A DNA stretch of 64,000 nucleotides, taken from the NCBI GenBank assembly GCA_022766245.1, contig JALEPL010000051.1, positions 20,979-84,978 of the forward strand. Direction: 5' to 3'. This document shows positions 24,378-33,620 of the stretch, piece by piece. The position numbers were made by a program, and so were the translations under genes. The notes under the pieces are model-generated. The model was not told the DNA's origin and ran no database searches. It was given only the letters and a program-made list of their open reading frames with translations. Positions within the stretch are counted from its first letter, which is position 1; every line of letters begins with the position of its first letter. The stretch comes from Lachnospiraceae bacterium. GTDB taxonomy: Bacteria > Bacillota > Clostridia > Lachnospirales > Lachnospiraceae.

Positions 24378-26471
24378 ATGGCGAAGTATCTTGTGATTGT
24401 GGAGTCACCGGCAAAGGTAAAGACCATTAAAAAATTTTTGGGAAAAAATTATGAGGTTGTGGCCTCCAATGGTCATGTGCGGGATATGCCCAAAAGTCAG
24501 CTGGGCTTTGATGTAGAGCACGACTATGAACCAAAATATATCACCATACGGGGAAAAGGAGAGATTCTGGCTAAGCTTCGGAAGGAAGTAAAGAAAGCAG
24601 ATAAGATTTATCTGGCAACTGACCCGGACCGTGAGGGAGAGGCCATTTCCTGGCATCTTTCTCAGGCATTGAACTTGACCGATAAAAAGGTTTACCGGAT
24701 CAGTTTCAATGAGATTACCCAGCATGCAGTGAAGGAATCCTTGAAGCAGGCCAGGGATATTGATATGGATCTGGTGGATGCCCAGCAGGCCAGACGTATG
24801 CTGGATCGTATGGTGGGTTACCGCATCAGCCCACTGTTGTGGAAGAAAGTGAAGCGGGGACTCAGTGCCGGTCGTGTCCAGTCAGTGGCACTTCGCATTA
24901 TCTGTGACCGAGAGGATGAAATCAATGCCTTTATACCGGAGGAATACTGGAGTCTGGATGCCAAGCTTGCTATTCCAGGAGAAAAGAAGGCTCTGACTGC
25001 AAAGTTTTACGGCATCGGAAAGGAAAAGACAGTCATCCACAGCAGACAGGAAATGGAAGAGCTTTCCGAAGCTATCAGAAAAGAAAAATTTGTGGTATCT
25101 GAGGTCAAAAGGAGCGAGCGCACCAAAAAGGCACCATTGCCTTTCACCACCAGCACTTTACAGCAGGAAGCATCCAAACTGCTGAATTTTTCCACACAAA
25201 AGACCATGCGTCTGGCACAGCAGCTTTACGAGGGGATTGACCTTAAGGATACCGGTACCGTGGGTCTTATTACCTATCTGAGAACGGACTCTGTGCGTAT
25301 TTCCGAGGAGGCGGATCAGGCGGCCAGAAGCTATATCGCAGAGGCTTATGGAGATTCTTATGTGGCCGGACAGGTATCAGAAAAGAAGGAAGGCGCAAAG
25401 ATTCAGGATGCTCACGAGGCAATCCGTCCTTCTGACGTTACCAGAACGCCGGCAAAGGTGAAAGAATCATTAAGCAGAGACCAGTTCCGTCTCTATCAGC
25501 TGATTTGGAATCGTTTTGTGGCCAGCCGTATGAACGGGGCAAAATATGAGACGACCTCGGTGAAGATTTCAGCGGGGGAGTATGGCTTCAGCGTTTCTGC
25601 TTCCAAGCTTTTATTTGATGGGTTCCTGTCTGTGTATCATACAGACGAGGAGGAGAAGGGGCAGCAGAACGTGTTGCTTACCTCTATCGACACGGATACG
25701 CAGCTTACTTTGGAGGATTTTGAACAGAAACAGCATTTTACTCAGCCGCCGGCACACTTTACCGAAGCTTCGCTGGTTAAGATTCTTGAGGAACTGGGAA
25801 TCGGAAGACCCAGTACCTATGCGCCGACCATCACCACGATTTTAGCCAGAAGATATATTGTGAAAGAAAACAAGAACCTGTATGTTACAGAGCTGGGGGA
25901 GGCGGTAAATTCCATCATGAAGCAGTCGTTTCCCTCCATTGTGGATGAACATTTCACAGCCAATATGGAATCCTTGTTGGATGGTGTGGCAGAGGGAAAG
26001 GTTCAGTGGAAGCAGGTGGTAAGCAACTTCTATCCGGATTTAAATGCTGCGGTGGAAAAGGCAGAGGAGGAGTTGGAGAAGGTTCAGATTGCAGACGAGG
26101 TGACAGATGTAATCTGCGAATCCTGTGGACGGAACATGGTGATCAAATATGGTCCCCACGGAAAGTTTCTGGCCTGCCCAGGATTCCCGGAATGCCGGAA
26201 TACGAAGCCTTATTATGAAAAAATCGGTGTATCCTGTCCGAAGTGTGGCAAGGAGGTCGTGTTAAAAAAGACCCAGAAGGGGCGGCGCTATTATGGTTGT
26301 GAGGCAAATCCGGAGTGTGATTTCATGTCATGGCCCAAGCCGGTGGAGAAAAAATGTCCTTCCTGCGGTGGCTATATGGTGGAAAAGGGAAGTAAGCTCT
26401 GCTGCGCCAATGAACAGTGCGGCTACGTGGAAGAAAAACGACAGGCGGAAGCAAAAGGAGAGAATTGGTAA
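24378..26471 (+). CDS. topA: DNA topoisomerase I
   Basis: Type IA topoisomerase that relaxes negative supercoils (697 aa). The N-terminal Toprim domain shows LVIVESPAKVKTI and the acidic DPDREGEAISWH motif. The active-site tyrosine is Tyr300 in GLITYLRTDSVRIS. The domain-II/IV regions QQARRMLDRMVGY and SAGRVQSVALR are intact. The C-terminus has three four-cysteine zinc ribbons (CESCGRN...CPGFPEC, CPKCGKE...CEANPEC, CPSCGGY...CCANEQC), a usual number for Firmicutes. It starts 20 bp after dprA with AAAGGAG upstream. Its stop codon is the first base triplet of a dispersed repeat. Confidence 0.97.
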   Translation: MAKYLVIVESPAKVKTIKKFLGKNYEVVASNGHVRDMPKSQLGFDVEHDYEPKYITIRGKGEILAKLRKEVKKADKIYLATDPDREGEAISWHLSQALNLTDKKVYRISFNEITQHAVKESLKQARDIDMDLVDAQQARRMLDRMVGYRISPLLWKKVKRGLSAGRVQSVALRIICDREDEINAFIPEEYWSLDAKLAIPGEKKALTAKFYGIGKEKTVIHSRQEMEELSEAIRKEKFVVSEVKRSERTKKAPLPFTTSTLQQEASKLLNFSTQKTMRLAQQLYEGIDLKDTGTVGLITYLRTDSVRISEEADQAARSYIAEAYGDSYVAGQVSEKKEGAKIQDAHEAIRPSDVTRTPAKVKESLSRDQFRLYQLIWNRFVASRMNGAKYETTSVKISAGEYGFSVSASKLLFDGFLSVYHTDEEEKGQQNVLLTSIDTDTQLTLEDFEQKQHFTQPPAHFTEASLVKILEELGIGRPSTYAPTITTILARRYIVKENKNLYVTELGEAVNSIMKQSFPSIVDEHFTANMESLLDGVAEGKVQWKQVVSNFYPDLNAAVEKAEEELEKVQIADEVTDVICESCGRNMVIKYGPHGKFLACPGFPECRNTKPYYEKIGVSCPKCGKEVVLKKTQKGRRYYGCEANPECDFMSWPKPVEKKCPSCGGYMVEKGSKLCCANEQCGYVEEKRQAEAKGENW

Positions 26472-26519
26472 CTATCCAGTAGGCATACGCACGTAACTGT
26501 GAAGGTGCTGAACAGTTAC
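26469..26519 (+). repeat. Composite palindromic repeat, topA-codY gap
   Basis: TAACTATCCAGTAGGCATACGCA is followed by GTAACTGT, an 11-base centre GAAGGTGCTGA and ACAGTTAC. The first module reappears, inverted, at 35040-35063 (GCGTATGCCTACTGAATAGC), showing that the family is built from interchangeable blocks. Confidence 0.8.
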
Positions 26520-26528
26520 CTGAATTGC

Positions 26529-26557
26529 TTGAATTATCAGAAAAAATATGCTATACT
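26529..26557 (+). promoter_or_regulatory. Predicted codY promoter
   Basis: TTGAAT (26529-26534), a 17-bp spacer ending ATGC, and TATACT (26552-26557) with a TGn extension lie 40 bp upstream of codY. Confidence 0.7.
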
Positions 26558-26596
26558 ACCCTAAAATTTTAACTTTATGGTTAAGGGAGAGTCAGA

Positions 26597-27370
26597 ATGA
26601 GTGTCCAACTGTTGGATAAAACAAGAAAAATCAACAAATTACTGCACAATAACAATTCGTCGAAGGTGGTATTCAATGATATTTGCCAGGTTTTGACGGA
26701 AATCCTAGATTCCAATATTCTTGTAATCAGCAAGAAGGGAAAAGTGTTGGGGAGAAGTCAGTGTAGGGATACGGCAGAACTCCACGAGCTGATCACCGAT
26801 CAGGTGGGTGGCTTTATTGATCCTATGCTGAATGAACGACTACTGGGGATTTTGTCCACCAAGGAAAATGTGAATTTGGAAACCCTTGGATTTATGGGAG
26901 ATATCAGACCGTATAGTGCCATCATCACCCCCATTGACATAGCGGGGGAGCGTTTGGGAACACTTTTTGTATACCGGGTTCAGAGACAGTATGATATTGA
27001 CGATATTATACTTAGTGAGTATGGTACTACCGTGGTGGGACTGGAGATGATGCGCTCCGTGAATGAGGAGAGTGCAGAGGAGATGCGCAAGGTACAGATT
27101 GTACGGTCCGCAATCAGTACATTATCTTTTTCAGAGTTGGAGGCTATTACGCATATATTTGACGAGCTCAATGGCAAGGAGGGGATTCTGGTGGCCAGCA
27201 AAATCGCTGACCGGGTGGGAATTACCAGATCTGTGATTGTGAATGCCCTGCGTAAGTTTGAGAGCGCGGGTGTGATTGAGTCCCGTTCTTCCGGAATGAA
27301 GGGAACATACATCAAGGTGGTAAATGATGTGGTGTTCGAGGAGTTGGACAAGATTAAGAAAAATAAATAA
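26597..27370 (+). CDS. codY: GTP/branched-chain amino acid responsive regulator CodY
   Basis: Global nutritional repressor (257 aa) that binds DNA when branched-chain amino acids and GTP are abundant. The N-terminal GAF-type sensor domain (residues about 1-155) is seen in LLDKTRKINKLLHNNN and SNILVISKKGKVLG. The C-terminal winged helix contains the recognition region ASKIADRVGITRSVIVNALR. In Bacillus CodY represses the fla/che operon that lies directly downstream, and the gene order codY-flgB is preserved here. The usual partners between topA and codY in Bacillus (trmFO, xerC/codV, clpQ, clpY) are absent. A dispersed palindrome and a terminator separate it from flgB. Confidence 0.96.
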   Translation: MSVQLLDKTRKINKLLHNNNSSKVVFNDICQVLTEILDSNILVISKKGKVLGRSQCRDTAELHELITDQVGGFIDPMLNERLLGILSTKENVNLETLGFMGDIRPYSAIITPIDIAGERLGTLFVYRVQRQYDIDDIILSEYGTTVVGLEMMRSVNEESAEEMRKVQIVRSAISTLSFSELEAITHIFDELNGKEGILVASKIADRVGITRSVIVNALRKFESAGVIESRSSGMKGTYIKVVNDVVFEELDKIKKNK

Positions 27371-27380
27371 GAGAAATATA

Positions 27381-27406
27381 GTATCTGTGAAGTACGGAAC
27401 AGATAC
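27381..27406 (+). repeat. Palindromic repeat downstream of codY
   Basis: GTATCTGT, a 10-base centre GAAGTACGGA and ACAGATAC form a perfect inverted repeat 10 bp after the codY stop. Confidence 0.8.
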
Positions 27407-27434
27407 GAAATATACATGGATTGTATCAGATTTT

Positions 27435-27468
27435 AAAGGGATTTATGGGAGACTATAAATCCCTTTTT
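27435..27468 (+). terminator. Rho-independent terminator of codY
   Basis: AAAGGGATTTAT and ATAAATCCCTTT form a perfect 12-bp stem with an 8-base loop and run into a T-tract. It separates codY from the flagellar operon. Confidence 0.92.
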
Positions 27469-27530
27469 GCATATTTTCGGCTATTTTGTGTTTGCTTTTA
27501 CAAAAAGGTACAAGATATCGTAAAAAATGC

Positions 27531-27558
27531 TTGTGTTTTTTGGGATATTATTTATAAT
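27531..27558 (+). promoter_or_regulatory. Predicted main fla/che operon promoter
   Basis: TTGTGT (27531-27536), a 16-bp spacer and TATAAT (27553-27558) lie 27 bp before the flgB start. It resembles a housekeeping SigA promoter; no SigD-type TAAA-N15-GCCGATAT element was seen. Confidence 0.65.
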
Positions 27559-27585
27559 AAAATATGAAAAACTGGGAGGTAGACT

Positions 27586-27975
27586 ATGATCAGTTCGAGC
27601 GCATTTCATTATGTGAATGTATTGGATAAGGCGGCAGACGCCAGCTGGCAGAGAGAACAGACGATTGCCAACAATATTGCCAATGTGGATACACCTGGCT
27701 ATAAGAGGCAGGATGTGGAGTTTGAAAGTGTGCTGAAGAGGGAACTGGGTGATTCCAAGTACACTTCTTTGGATGATAAGATATCATCGATCCATCTGAA
27801 TCACCTGCAGGCGAAGGAGCGCACAGAATATGCCGGATTTGCCTATCGTCTGGATGGGAATAACGTGGATATTGATACAGAGAACGTGGAACTGGCATCT
27901 GAGACCTTACGGTATCTGGGGCTGACAGACAGTATCAATCAGGAGTTTACGCGTCTCAAGTCGGTGATAAAATAG
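27586..27975 (+). CDS. flgB: Flagellar basal-body rod protein FlgB
   Basis: Proximal rod subunit exported through the flagellar type III gate (129 aa). The rod/hook N-terminal motif EQTIANNIANVDTPGYKRQDVEFE is seen near residue 24, and the C-terminal helix has the typical ASETLRYLGLTDSINQEFTRLK. There is no signal peptide, as expected for this export route. GGGAGG precedes the ATG. It is the first gene of the fla/che operon and is followed 23 bp later by flgC. Confidence 0.97.
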   Translation: MISSSAFHYVNVLDKAADASWQREQTIANNIANVDTPGYKRQDVEFESVLKRELGDSKYTSLDDKISSIHLNHLQAKERTEYAGFAYRLDGNNVDIDTENVELASETLRYLGLTDSINQEFTRLKSVIK

Positions 27976-27998
27976 TATTTGGGTAAGGAGGAGATATA

Positions 27999-28442
27999 AT
28001 GGGGTTGTTTCAATCATTTGATATCAGTGCGTCCGGAATGACGGCACAACGGTTTCGAACCGATATCATTGCAGAGAATGTGGCAAATGTCAACACGACC
28101 AGCACGGCAGATGGAACACCATATCGCCGTAAGATTGTGACCTTTGAGGAAAAGGAAAACTCACCTTTTGCCCAGGTGCTTCACAAGACCAGACAGGGTG
28201 CTGTTGGAAATGGAGTAAAGGTGGCAAAGGTTACGGAGGATTACGAGACGGATTTTACCATGGAGTATGATCCATCTAATCCGGATGCTGACGAGAATGG
28301 GTATGTGTCATACCCTAATGTGAATATTGTGACGGAAATGACGAATCTGATAGATGCCAGTCGTTCCTATGAGGCAAACGTGACGGCTTTTGATGCCAGC
28401 AAACAGATTGCACAGGCGGGACTTCAGATCGGTAAGTCATAA
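27999..28442 (+). CDS. flgC: Flagellar basal-body rod protein FlgC
   Basis: Second proximal rod subunit (147 aa). The N-terminal rod motif FDISASGMTAQRFRTDIIAE is followed by NVANVNTTSTADGTPYRRK, and the C-terminal conserved helix is NIVTEMTNLIDASRSYEANV. The start has AAGGAGGAG upstream. It assembles with FlgB and FliE between the MS ring and the distal rod; all three genes are adjacent here. Confidence 0.97.
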   Translation: MGLFQSFDISASGMTAQRFRTDIIAENVANVNTTSTADGTPYRRKIVTFEEKENSPFAQVLHKTRQGAVGNGVKVAKVTEDYETDFTMEYDPSNPDADENGYVSYPNVNIVTEMTNLIDASRSYEANVTAFDASKQIAQAGLQIGKS

Positions 28443-28479
28443 AACAGAGAATAACAGATAAAAAACGAGGATAAACATT

Positions 28480-28791
28480 ATGGATATATCAGCATTAAAC
28501 GGTATCTCAACAGACTTTTGGGGAAATAAAGCCGCAAATGTATCTACGGAAAAAACATCGGAAAACAGCTTTGACCGAATTTTGGATGCAGCTATGAATA
28601 TGCTTCAGGAGACCAATGCTTATGAAAATGCGGCTGAGTCTGCGGAAATTCAGTATGCTTTGGGAGAGTCTGTCAACACCCATGATCTGCAGATTGCACA
28701 GCAGAAGGCTAATATTGCCCTGCAGTATACGGTGGCAGTGAAAGACGGCGTGTTGGAAGCATATAAAACGATCATGAATATGCAGATCTAA
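28480..28791 (+). CDS. fliE: MS ring-rod junction protein FliE
   Basis: Small export substrate (103 aa) that joins the FliF ring to the rod. The conserved FliE C-terminus VNTHDLQIAQQKANIALQYT followed by KDGVLEAYKTIMNMQI is clear. The N-terminal 60 residues are polar and flexible, as in the family. Its place between flgC and fliF is the standard order. The ribosome site is weak (ACGAGGATAA). Confidence 0.96.
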   Translation: MDISALNGISTDFWGNKAANVSTEKTSENSFDRILDAAMNMLQETNAYENAAESAEIQYALGESVNTHDLQIAQQKANIALQYTVAVKDGVLEAYKTIMNMQI

Positions 28792-28815
28792 TAGTCAGAC
28801 AGGTAAGGTGCAGAT

Positions 28816-30426
28816 ATGCCGGAGAGAGTACAGGAGATATTAAACAAAATTAAAGAATGGTGGAAGAAGTTCAATACCAGACAGAAGACATTACTGATCA
28901 GTATTACTGCGGTAATCCTTTTGGCGTTGGGTATTTTGGCTTTTGTTATGTCCAGACCGGACATGAAGCTTTTGGTTACCTGTCAGGATCATACCCAGGC
29001 TGCTACGGTTCAGTCTTTGCTTACTTCAGAGGGATATGTGTATGAAGTGTCGGATGATGGACTCTCTTTTATGGTGGAAAAAAGTGATCTGGCGGAGGCT
29101 AGTATTTTAATCGGTTCCAATGACATTCAGGCTTCCGGATTTACCTTTGAGGATGCCATGAATCGAAGCTTCAGTACTACGGAGACCGATATGGACCGCA
29201 GATATCAGGTGTATTTAGAAACGCAGTTTGCGGATTTATTATCCGGCATGGATAATGTGGAGAGCGCAGAGGTGACACTGAATATGCCGGAGGATGATGG
29301 TACTCTGATTAGCAGCAATCAGGAGACATATGCGGCTGTAAAGCTCACATTGAATGGCCCCATGTCCGAGGAACAGGCGGCTGCCATTGCCCGTTTTGTG
29401 GCTACACAGCTGGGAAATGATTCCACAGATTCCGTTACCATTATGGATTCCAAGGCGAATCTCTTGTTTTCCGGTGGGGAGGACAGTACCGTGGCGGGAA
29501 CAGCCAGTTCCCAGCTGTCCTATCAGTCCAAGAGGGAAAATGCTATGCGTAGTGCGGTGGCAGAAGTAATCGGTGGTACCGGTTTGTATGACAATGTGAG
29601 TGTGGCTGTAAATCTACAGCTTGATTTTAATCAAGTGACAACCAATGAGACAAATTATTCTGCTCAGGATGGTCGGGAGGAAGGCTTGATTTCTGAGGAA
29701 AGCCGGTATTCGGAGGAAAATTCTGCCGGTGGTGCCGGTGTGCCCGGAACGGACAGCAATGATGGGAATGACACCACCTATGTGATTGAGGATAATGATA
29801 AGTCTGAGTCTACCATTACCGACGAGACTATCACCCATGCGCTGGACCGGAAGGATACCACCACGATTCAATCCGTGGGGGATATCAAACCGGATGAGTC
29901 CTCCATTGCGGTGGTTGTAACACGAAATGTGTATTATGATGAGGATACTATATCTGCCAGTGGAGCACTGGAAGATATGACATGGGATGAGTATGTAGCG
30001 GCAAACAGTGACCGGGTGAAGACCACGGTGGATGACAGTCTGCTGCAGATGGTAGCGGATGCAACAGGAATTCCCACGGCGAATATATCCATTGTTGCTT
30101 ATGATATTCCGATGTTTACGGAAAGTGCTGGAAATGGACGAAACTGGCAGGACTATCTTCAGATCATATTGGCTGTGCTGATTTTTGTATTGCTGGGGTA
30201 TGTGGTGTTCCGCAGCACCAGAAAAGAGGAGAGCGAGGTGGTGGAGCCGGAGCTTTCCGTGGAGTCTTTGCTTGAGACCACGAAAGTGGCTGAGAAAGAC
30301 GAATTGGAAGATATTGGATATCAGGAGAAGTCTGAGACCAGGCTGCAGATTGAAAAATTTGTGGATGAGAATCCGGAGGCAGTGGCGGCATTGCTTCGCA
30401 ATTGGCTGAATGAGGAGTGGGATTGA
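28816..30426 (+). CDS. fliF: Flagellar MS-ring protein FliF
   Basis: Inner-membrane ring on which the basal body is built (536 aa). A first transmembrane helix lies at about residues 26-47 (LLISITAVILLALGILAFV) and a second at about 446-465 (IILAVLIFVLLGYVVF). Between them are the ring-building motifs, including SFSTTETDMDRRYQVYLE and VNLQLDF. The C-terminal tail that binds FliG (EKFVDENPEAVAALLRNWLN) is intact. An acidic, Gly/Asn-rich loop (ENSAGGAGVPGTDSNDGND) occupies the beta-collar region. Its stop overlaps the fliG start by one base. Confidence 0.97.
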   Translation: MPERVQEILNKIKEWWKKFNTRQKTLLISITAVILLALGILAFVMSRPDMKLLVTCQDHTQAATVQSLLTSEGYVYEVSDDGLSFMVEKSDLAEASILIGSNDIQASGFTFEDAMNRSFSTTETDMDRRYQVYLETQFADLLSGMDNVESAEVTLNMPEDDGTLISSNQETYAAVKLTLNGPMSEEQAAAIARFVATQLGNDSTDSVTIMDSKANLLFSGGEDSTVAGTASSQLSYQSKRENAMRSAVAEVIGGTGLYDNVSVAVNLQLDFNQVTTNETNYSAQDGREEGLISEESRYSEENSAGGAGVPGTDSNDGNDTTYVIEDNDKSESTITDETITHALDRKDTTTIQSVGDIKPDESSIAVVVTRNVYYDEDTISASGALEDMTWDEYVAANSDRVKTTVDDSLLQMVADATGIPTANISIVAYDIPMFTESAGNGRNWQDYLQIILAVLIFVLLGYVVFRSTRKEESEVVEPELSVESLLETTKVAEKDELEDIGYQEKSETRLQIEKFVDENPEAVAALLRNWLNEEWD

Positions 30427-31436
30427 TGCAGATAGCGGAGGAGTATAATGGCATTCAAAAGGCGGCAATCTTACTGATTGCTTTAGGTCCGGAGAAGTCA
30501 GCAAACATTTTTAAACATTTAAAAGAAGATGAGATCGAGGAATTAACCCTTGAAATTGCCAATACCAGAAGCGTATCTCCCCAAACCAAGGAAGACGTGC
30601 TGGAGGAGTTTTATCAGGTGTGTCTGGCTCAGCAGTATATTGCAGAGGGTGGTATCGGATATGCCAAGGAATTGCTGGATAAGGCATTAGGAAGCGACAA
30701 GGCCCAGGAGGTCATTACCAAGCTTACGGCTTCTTTACAGGTGAGACCTTTTGAGTTCGTGCGGAAAACAGATCCGGGACAGGTGCTCAACTTTATTCAG
30801 GACGAGCATCCGCAGACCATTGCTATGATTTTGTCCTATTTGTCTTCCAGTCAGTCAGCTATGATTCTGGGGGCACTTCCTCAGGAAAAACAGGCGGATG
30901 TGGCAAAACGTATTGCCAAGATGGACAGAACCTCGCCGGATGTGATCAAAGAAGTAGAGCGTGTGTTGGAACGGAAACTATCTTCACTGGTCAATCAGGA
31001 TTACACCATCGTGGGTGGTGTGGATGCCATTGTGAATATTTTGAATACAGTAGACCGCGGAACCGAGAAACATATTATGGAATCTCTGGAAATCGAAGAG
31101 CCGGAGTTGGCAGACGAGATCCGCAAGAAGATGTTTGTATTCGAAGATATCCTATTGCTGGATGATCGTGCAATTCAGAGAGTACTTAGAGATGTGGATA
31201 ACAATGATCTGGGTATTGCATTAAAGGGTGCCAATGAAGAAGTACAGAATGCAATCTTTAAGAATCTGTCTAAGCGTCTGGCTGCTATGATTAAGGAGGA
31301 CATGGAGTTTATGGGTCCGGTTCGTATGAAGGATGTGGAGGAAGCACAACAGAAGATTGTTGGTGTAATCCGTAAACTGGAGGAGTCTGCTGAGATTGTG
31401 ATTTCCCGAGGCGGAGGTGACGAGATTATTGTCTAA
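30426..31436 (+). CDS. fliG: Flagellar motor switch protein FliG
   Basis: Rotor protein that contacts the MotA stator and sets torque (336 aa). The N-terminal FliF-binding domain (GIQKAAILLIALGPEKSANI), the middle domain with the EHPQTIA FliM-binding motif, and the C-terminal torque domain (FEDILLLDDRAIQRVLRDVD) are all present. The ATG at 30426 overlaps the fliF TGA and lies 8 nt after GAGGAG; a GTG at 30417 overlaps that ribosome site and is less likely. Its 3' end contains the GGAGGTGA site used by fliH. Confidence 0.97.
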   Translation: MQIAEEYNGIQKAAILLIALGPEKSANIFKHLKEDEIEELTLEIANTRSVSPQTKEDVLEEFYQVCLAQQYIAEGGIGYAKELLDKALGSDKAQEVITKLTASLQVRPFEFVRKTDPGQVLNFIQDEHPQTIAMILSYLSSSQSAMILGALPQEKQADVAKRIAKMDRTSPDVIKEVERVLERKLSSLVNQDYTIVGGVDAIVNILNTVDRGTEKHIMESLEIEEPELADEIRKKMFVFEDILLLDDRAIQRVLRDVDNNDLGIALKGANEEVQNAIFKNLSKRLAAMIKEDMEFMGPVRMKDVEEAQQKIVGVIRKLEESAEIVISRGGGDEIIV

Positions 31437-32232
31437 TCTATTAAAGCCCCGTTACATAGCCAATTATAATGAAGATGCCAGAGTGATTAATTCCAATGAC
31501 CTGGTTCTGCGTAAAATAGAAGAACAGGCGAAAGTTTTGCTGCCCCCGGATGTTTTTTCAGAAGAGGAAGTGGCAAAACAGGATGAGGATGGATTTACTG
31601 CGGGAATTGTGGCGGAAAAAGTGGAACCTACGGATTGCGTGGCAGTGGCACAGGAAGAGGCGGATGCCATTTTGGCGGAGGCAAATCGGCAGGCGGAGCA
31701 GCTGGTGGAGGATGCCACCGCCCGTGCGGGACAGATCCTGGCTAAGGCGCAGGAAGAGGGCTTTCAGAATGGATATTCCCAGGGGAGAGAACAGGCTGAC
31801 CGGGAGTGTCAGGAAAGACAGCAGCAGTTGGAAGCGCAGGAACGGGCATTGTCAGATTCCTATCTCAGACAACAAAAGGAACTGGAACCCCAGTTGGTGG
31901 ATGTGATCACCCATGTGGTGGAACGGGTGTTTAAAATTAATTTTTCTGATAAGCGGGAGTTACTGTTGTATCTGGTGAATCAGACTCTGGAATCCGTGGA
32001 TGGTGCTAAAAGCTTTACAATTAAGGCGGGCAAGGAACAGGCAGATTATCTGGAGGCTCATAAGCAGGAGCTGATGTCCGGTGTAGGACAGAATATACAG
32101 ATGGATGTTGTAGTGGATCATTCATTGTCTTTGGGACAGTGTGTCATTGAGACAGACACCGGTGTATTTGAATGTGGAGCGGATACACAGATTGAAAATC
32201 TTATGAAAGACATACGAGCTTTAAGCATGTGA
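31429..32232 (+). CDS. fliH: Flagellar export apparatus regulator FliH
   Basis: Stalk protein that links FliI to the export gate and controls its ATPase (267 aa). The charged coiled-coil central part is rich in Glu, Gln and Ala (EEADAILAEANRQAEQLVED), and the C-terminal domain is FliH/V-ATPase E-subunit-like (HVVERVFKINFSDKRELL). The probable start is TTG 31429, placed 8 nt after a perfect GGAGGTGA; a GTG at 31417 would lie inside that site. The gene overlaps fliG by 8 bp. Confidence 0.93.
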   Translation: MSNLLKPRYIANYNEDARVINSNDLVLRKIEEQAKVLLPPDVFSEEEVAKQDEDGFTAGIVAEKVEPTDCVAVAQEEADAILAEANRQAEQLVEDATARAGQILAKAQEEGFQNGYSQGREQADRECQERQQQLEAQERALSDSYLRQQKELEPQLVDVITHVVERVFKINFSDKRELLLYLVNQTLESVDGAKSFTIKAGKEQADYLEAHKQELMSGVGQNIQMDVVVDHSLSLGQCVIETDTGVFECGADTQIENLMKDIRALSM

Positions 32233-32241
32233 GGGTAAGTC

Positions 32242-33558
32242 GTGGCAGTGGATTTTGAAAAGTACGAGGCATTAGCAGAAAAGAAATATGTTACCTGTCT
32301 GGGAAAGGTGGTTAAGGTGGTGGGACTCACCATCGAATCCATCGGTCCAGAGGCGAAGCTTAACGATTTGTGTAGAATATATATGACCCAGAAGCGTGAA
32401 GAGTATGTGATGGCGGAGGTGGTTGGTTTTAAAGACAACCGTCTGTTACTTATGCCCTTTGACAGCGTGGAGGGGCTGGGCGTTGGATGTATCGTGGAGA
32501 ATACGAAACATCCATTGTCTGTTTTGGTGGGAGATGAAGTGCTGGGTCATACGCTGGATGGAATCGGAAGACTTACCGATGCAGGGAATATCGCTGCTTC
32601 CGGGGAATATCCGGTGGAAGCGGCTCCTCCGGATCCCATGCAGCGTGAAATCATTCATGAGGTGCTGCCTTTGGGCGTAAAAGCAGTGGATGGGCTGATT
32701 ACCGTGGGCAAAGGGCAGAGAATCGGAGTATTTGCAGGATCCGGTGTGGGAAAAAGTACGTTGCTGGGAATGTTTGCCAGAAACACGAAGGCGGATATTA
32801 ATGTGATTGCCCTGATTGGAGAGCGTGGCCGTGAGGTGCGGGAGTTTATCGAACGGGATTTGGGACCGGAAGGGATGAAACGTTCGGTGGTGGTGGTGGC
32901 CACTTCTGATAAACCGGCATTGATACGAAATAAAGCAGCCAAGACAGCGACAGCTATTGCAGAATATTTCCGGGATCAGGGTAAGGACGTGCTGCTTATG
33001 ATGGATTCCCTTACCCGTTTTTCTATGGCACAGCGTGAAATCGGACTGGCTACAGGAGAACCGCCGGTGACCCGTGGATATCCCCCCAGCGTGTACTCGG
33101 AGATGCCAAAGCTCTTAGAACGTGCAGGAATGTCCGATAAGGGTTCTATTACAGGACTATACACGGTTTTGGTGGATGGCGATGATATGAATGAGCCTAT
33201 TACAGATACAGCCCGAAGTATTCTGGATGGACATATTATGCTGTCCCGGAAACTGGGACATAAGAATCATTACCCGGCCATCGATGTACTGCAGAGTATT
33301 TCCCGTGTGATGAGTTCTATTACGACATCGGAACACAAAAAAATGGCAGGTAAACTGCGCAATGTGCTTGCGACCTATCAGGAAGCGGAGGATCTGATTA
33401 ATATCGGAGCATATAAGAATGGCTCTAATAAGGAAATTGATTATGCCATTGCAAAGATTGATGAGGTGAATCGTTTCCTTTGTCAGCAGACCGACGAAAT
33501 GTATTCCTTTGACGAGGAAATCTCCCAACTGGAGGGTATTTTTGTAGAGGGAAGATAA
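32242..33558 (+). CDS. fliI: Flagellum-specific ATPase FliI
   Basis: Hexameric ATPase of the flagellar type III export apparatus (438 aa), homologous to F1-ATPase beta subunits. Walker A is FAGSGVGKSTLLGMF and the Walker B region is DVLLMMDSLTRFSMAQREI. The conserved TGEPPVTRGYPPSVYSEMPK is also present. GTG is the start, with GAGGGTAAG upstream. It lies between fliH and fliJ, its usual partners. Confidence 0.97.
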   Translation: MAVDFEKYEALAEKKYVTCLGKVVKVVGLTIESIGPEAKLNDLCRIYMTQKREEYVMAEVVGFKDNRLLLMPFDSVEGLGVGCIVENTKHPLSVLVGDEVLGHTLDGIGRLTDAGNIAASGEYPVEAAPPDPMQREIIHEVLPLGVKAVDGLITVGKGQRIGVFAGSGVGKSTLLGMFARNTKADINVIALIGERGREVREFIERDLGPEGMKRSVVVVATSDKPALIRNKAAKTATAIAEYFRDQGKDVLLMMDSLTRFSMAQREIGLATGEPPVTRGYPPSVYSEMPKLLERAGMSDKGSITGLYTVLVDGDDMNEPITDTARSILDGHIMLSRKLGHKNHYPAIDVLQSISRVMSSITTSEHKKMAGKLRNVLATYQEAEDLINIGAYKNGSNKEIDYAIAKIDEVNRFLCQQTDEMYSFDEEISQLEGIFVEGR

Positions 33559-33620
33559 CATAACTTCCTTTTTTGAAAAGTGTTTTCGAAAAAGGGACTA
33601 CAGAAAAGGAAGGGCAGAAT

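Noticed and set aside
27466..27490. CodY operator upstream of flgB
   Set aside because: The best stretch (TATTTTCGGCTATTT) matches only about 10 of 15 positions of AATTTTCWGAAAATT, too weak to annotate.
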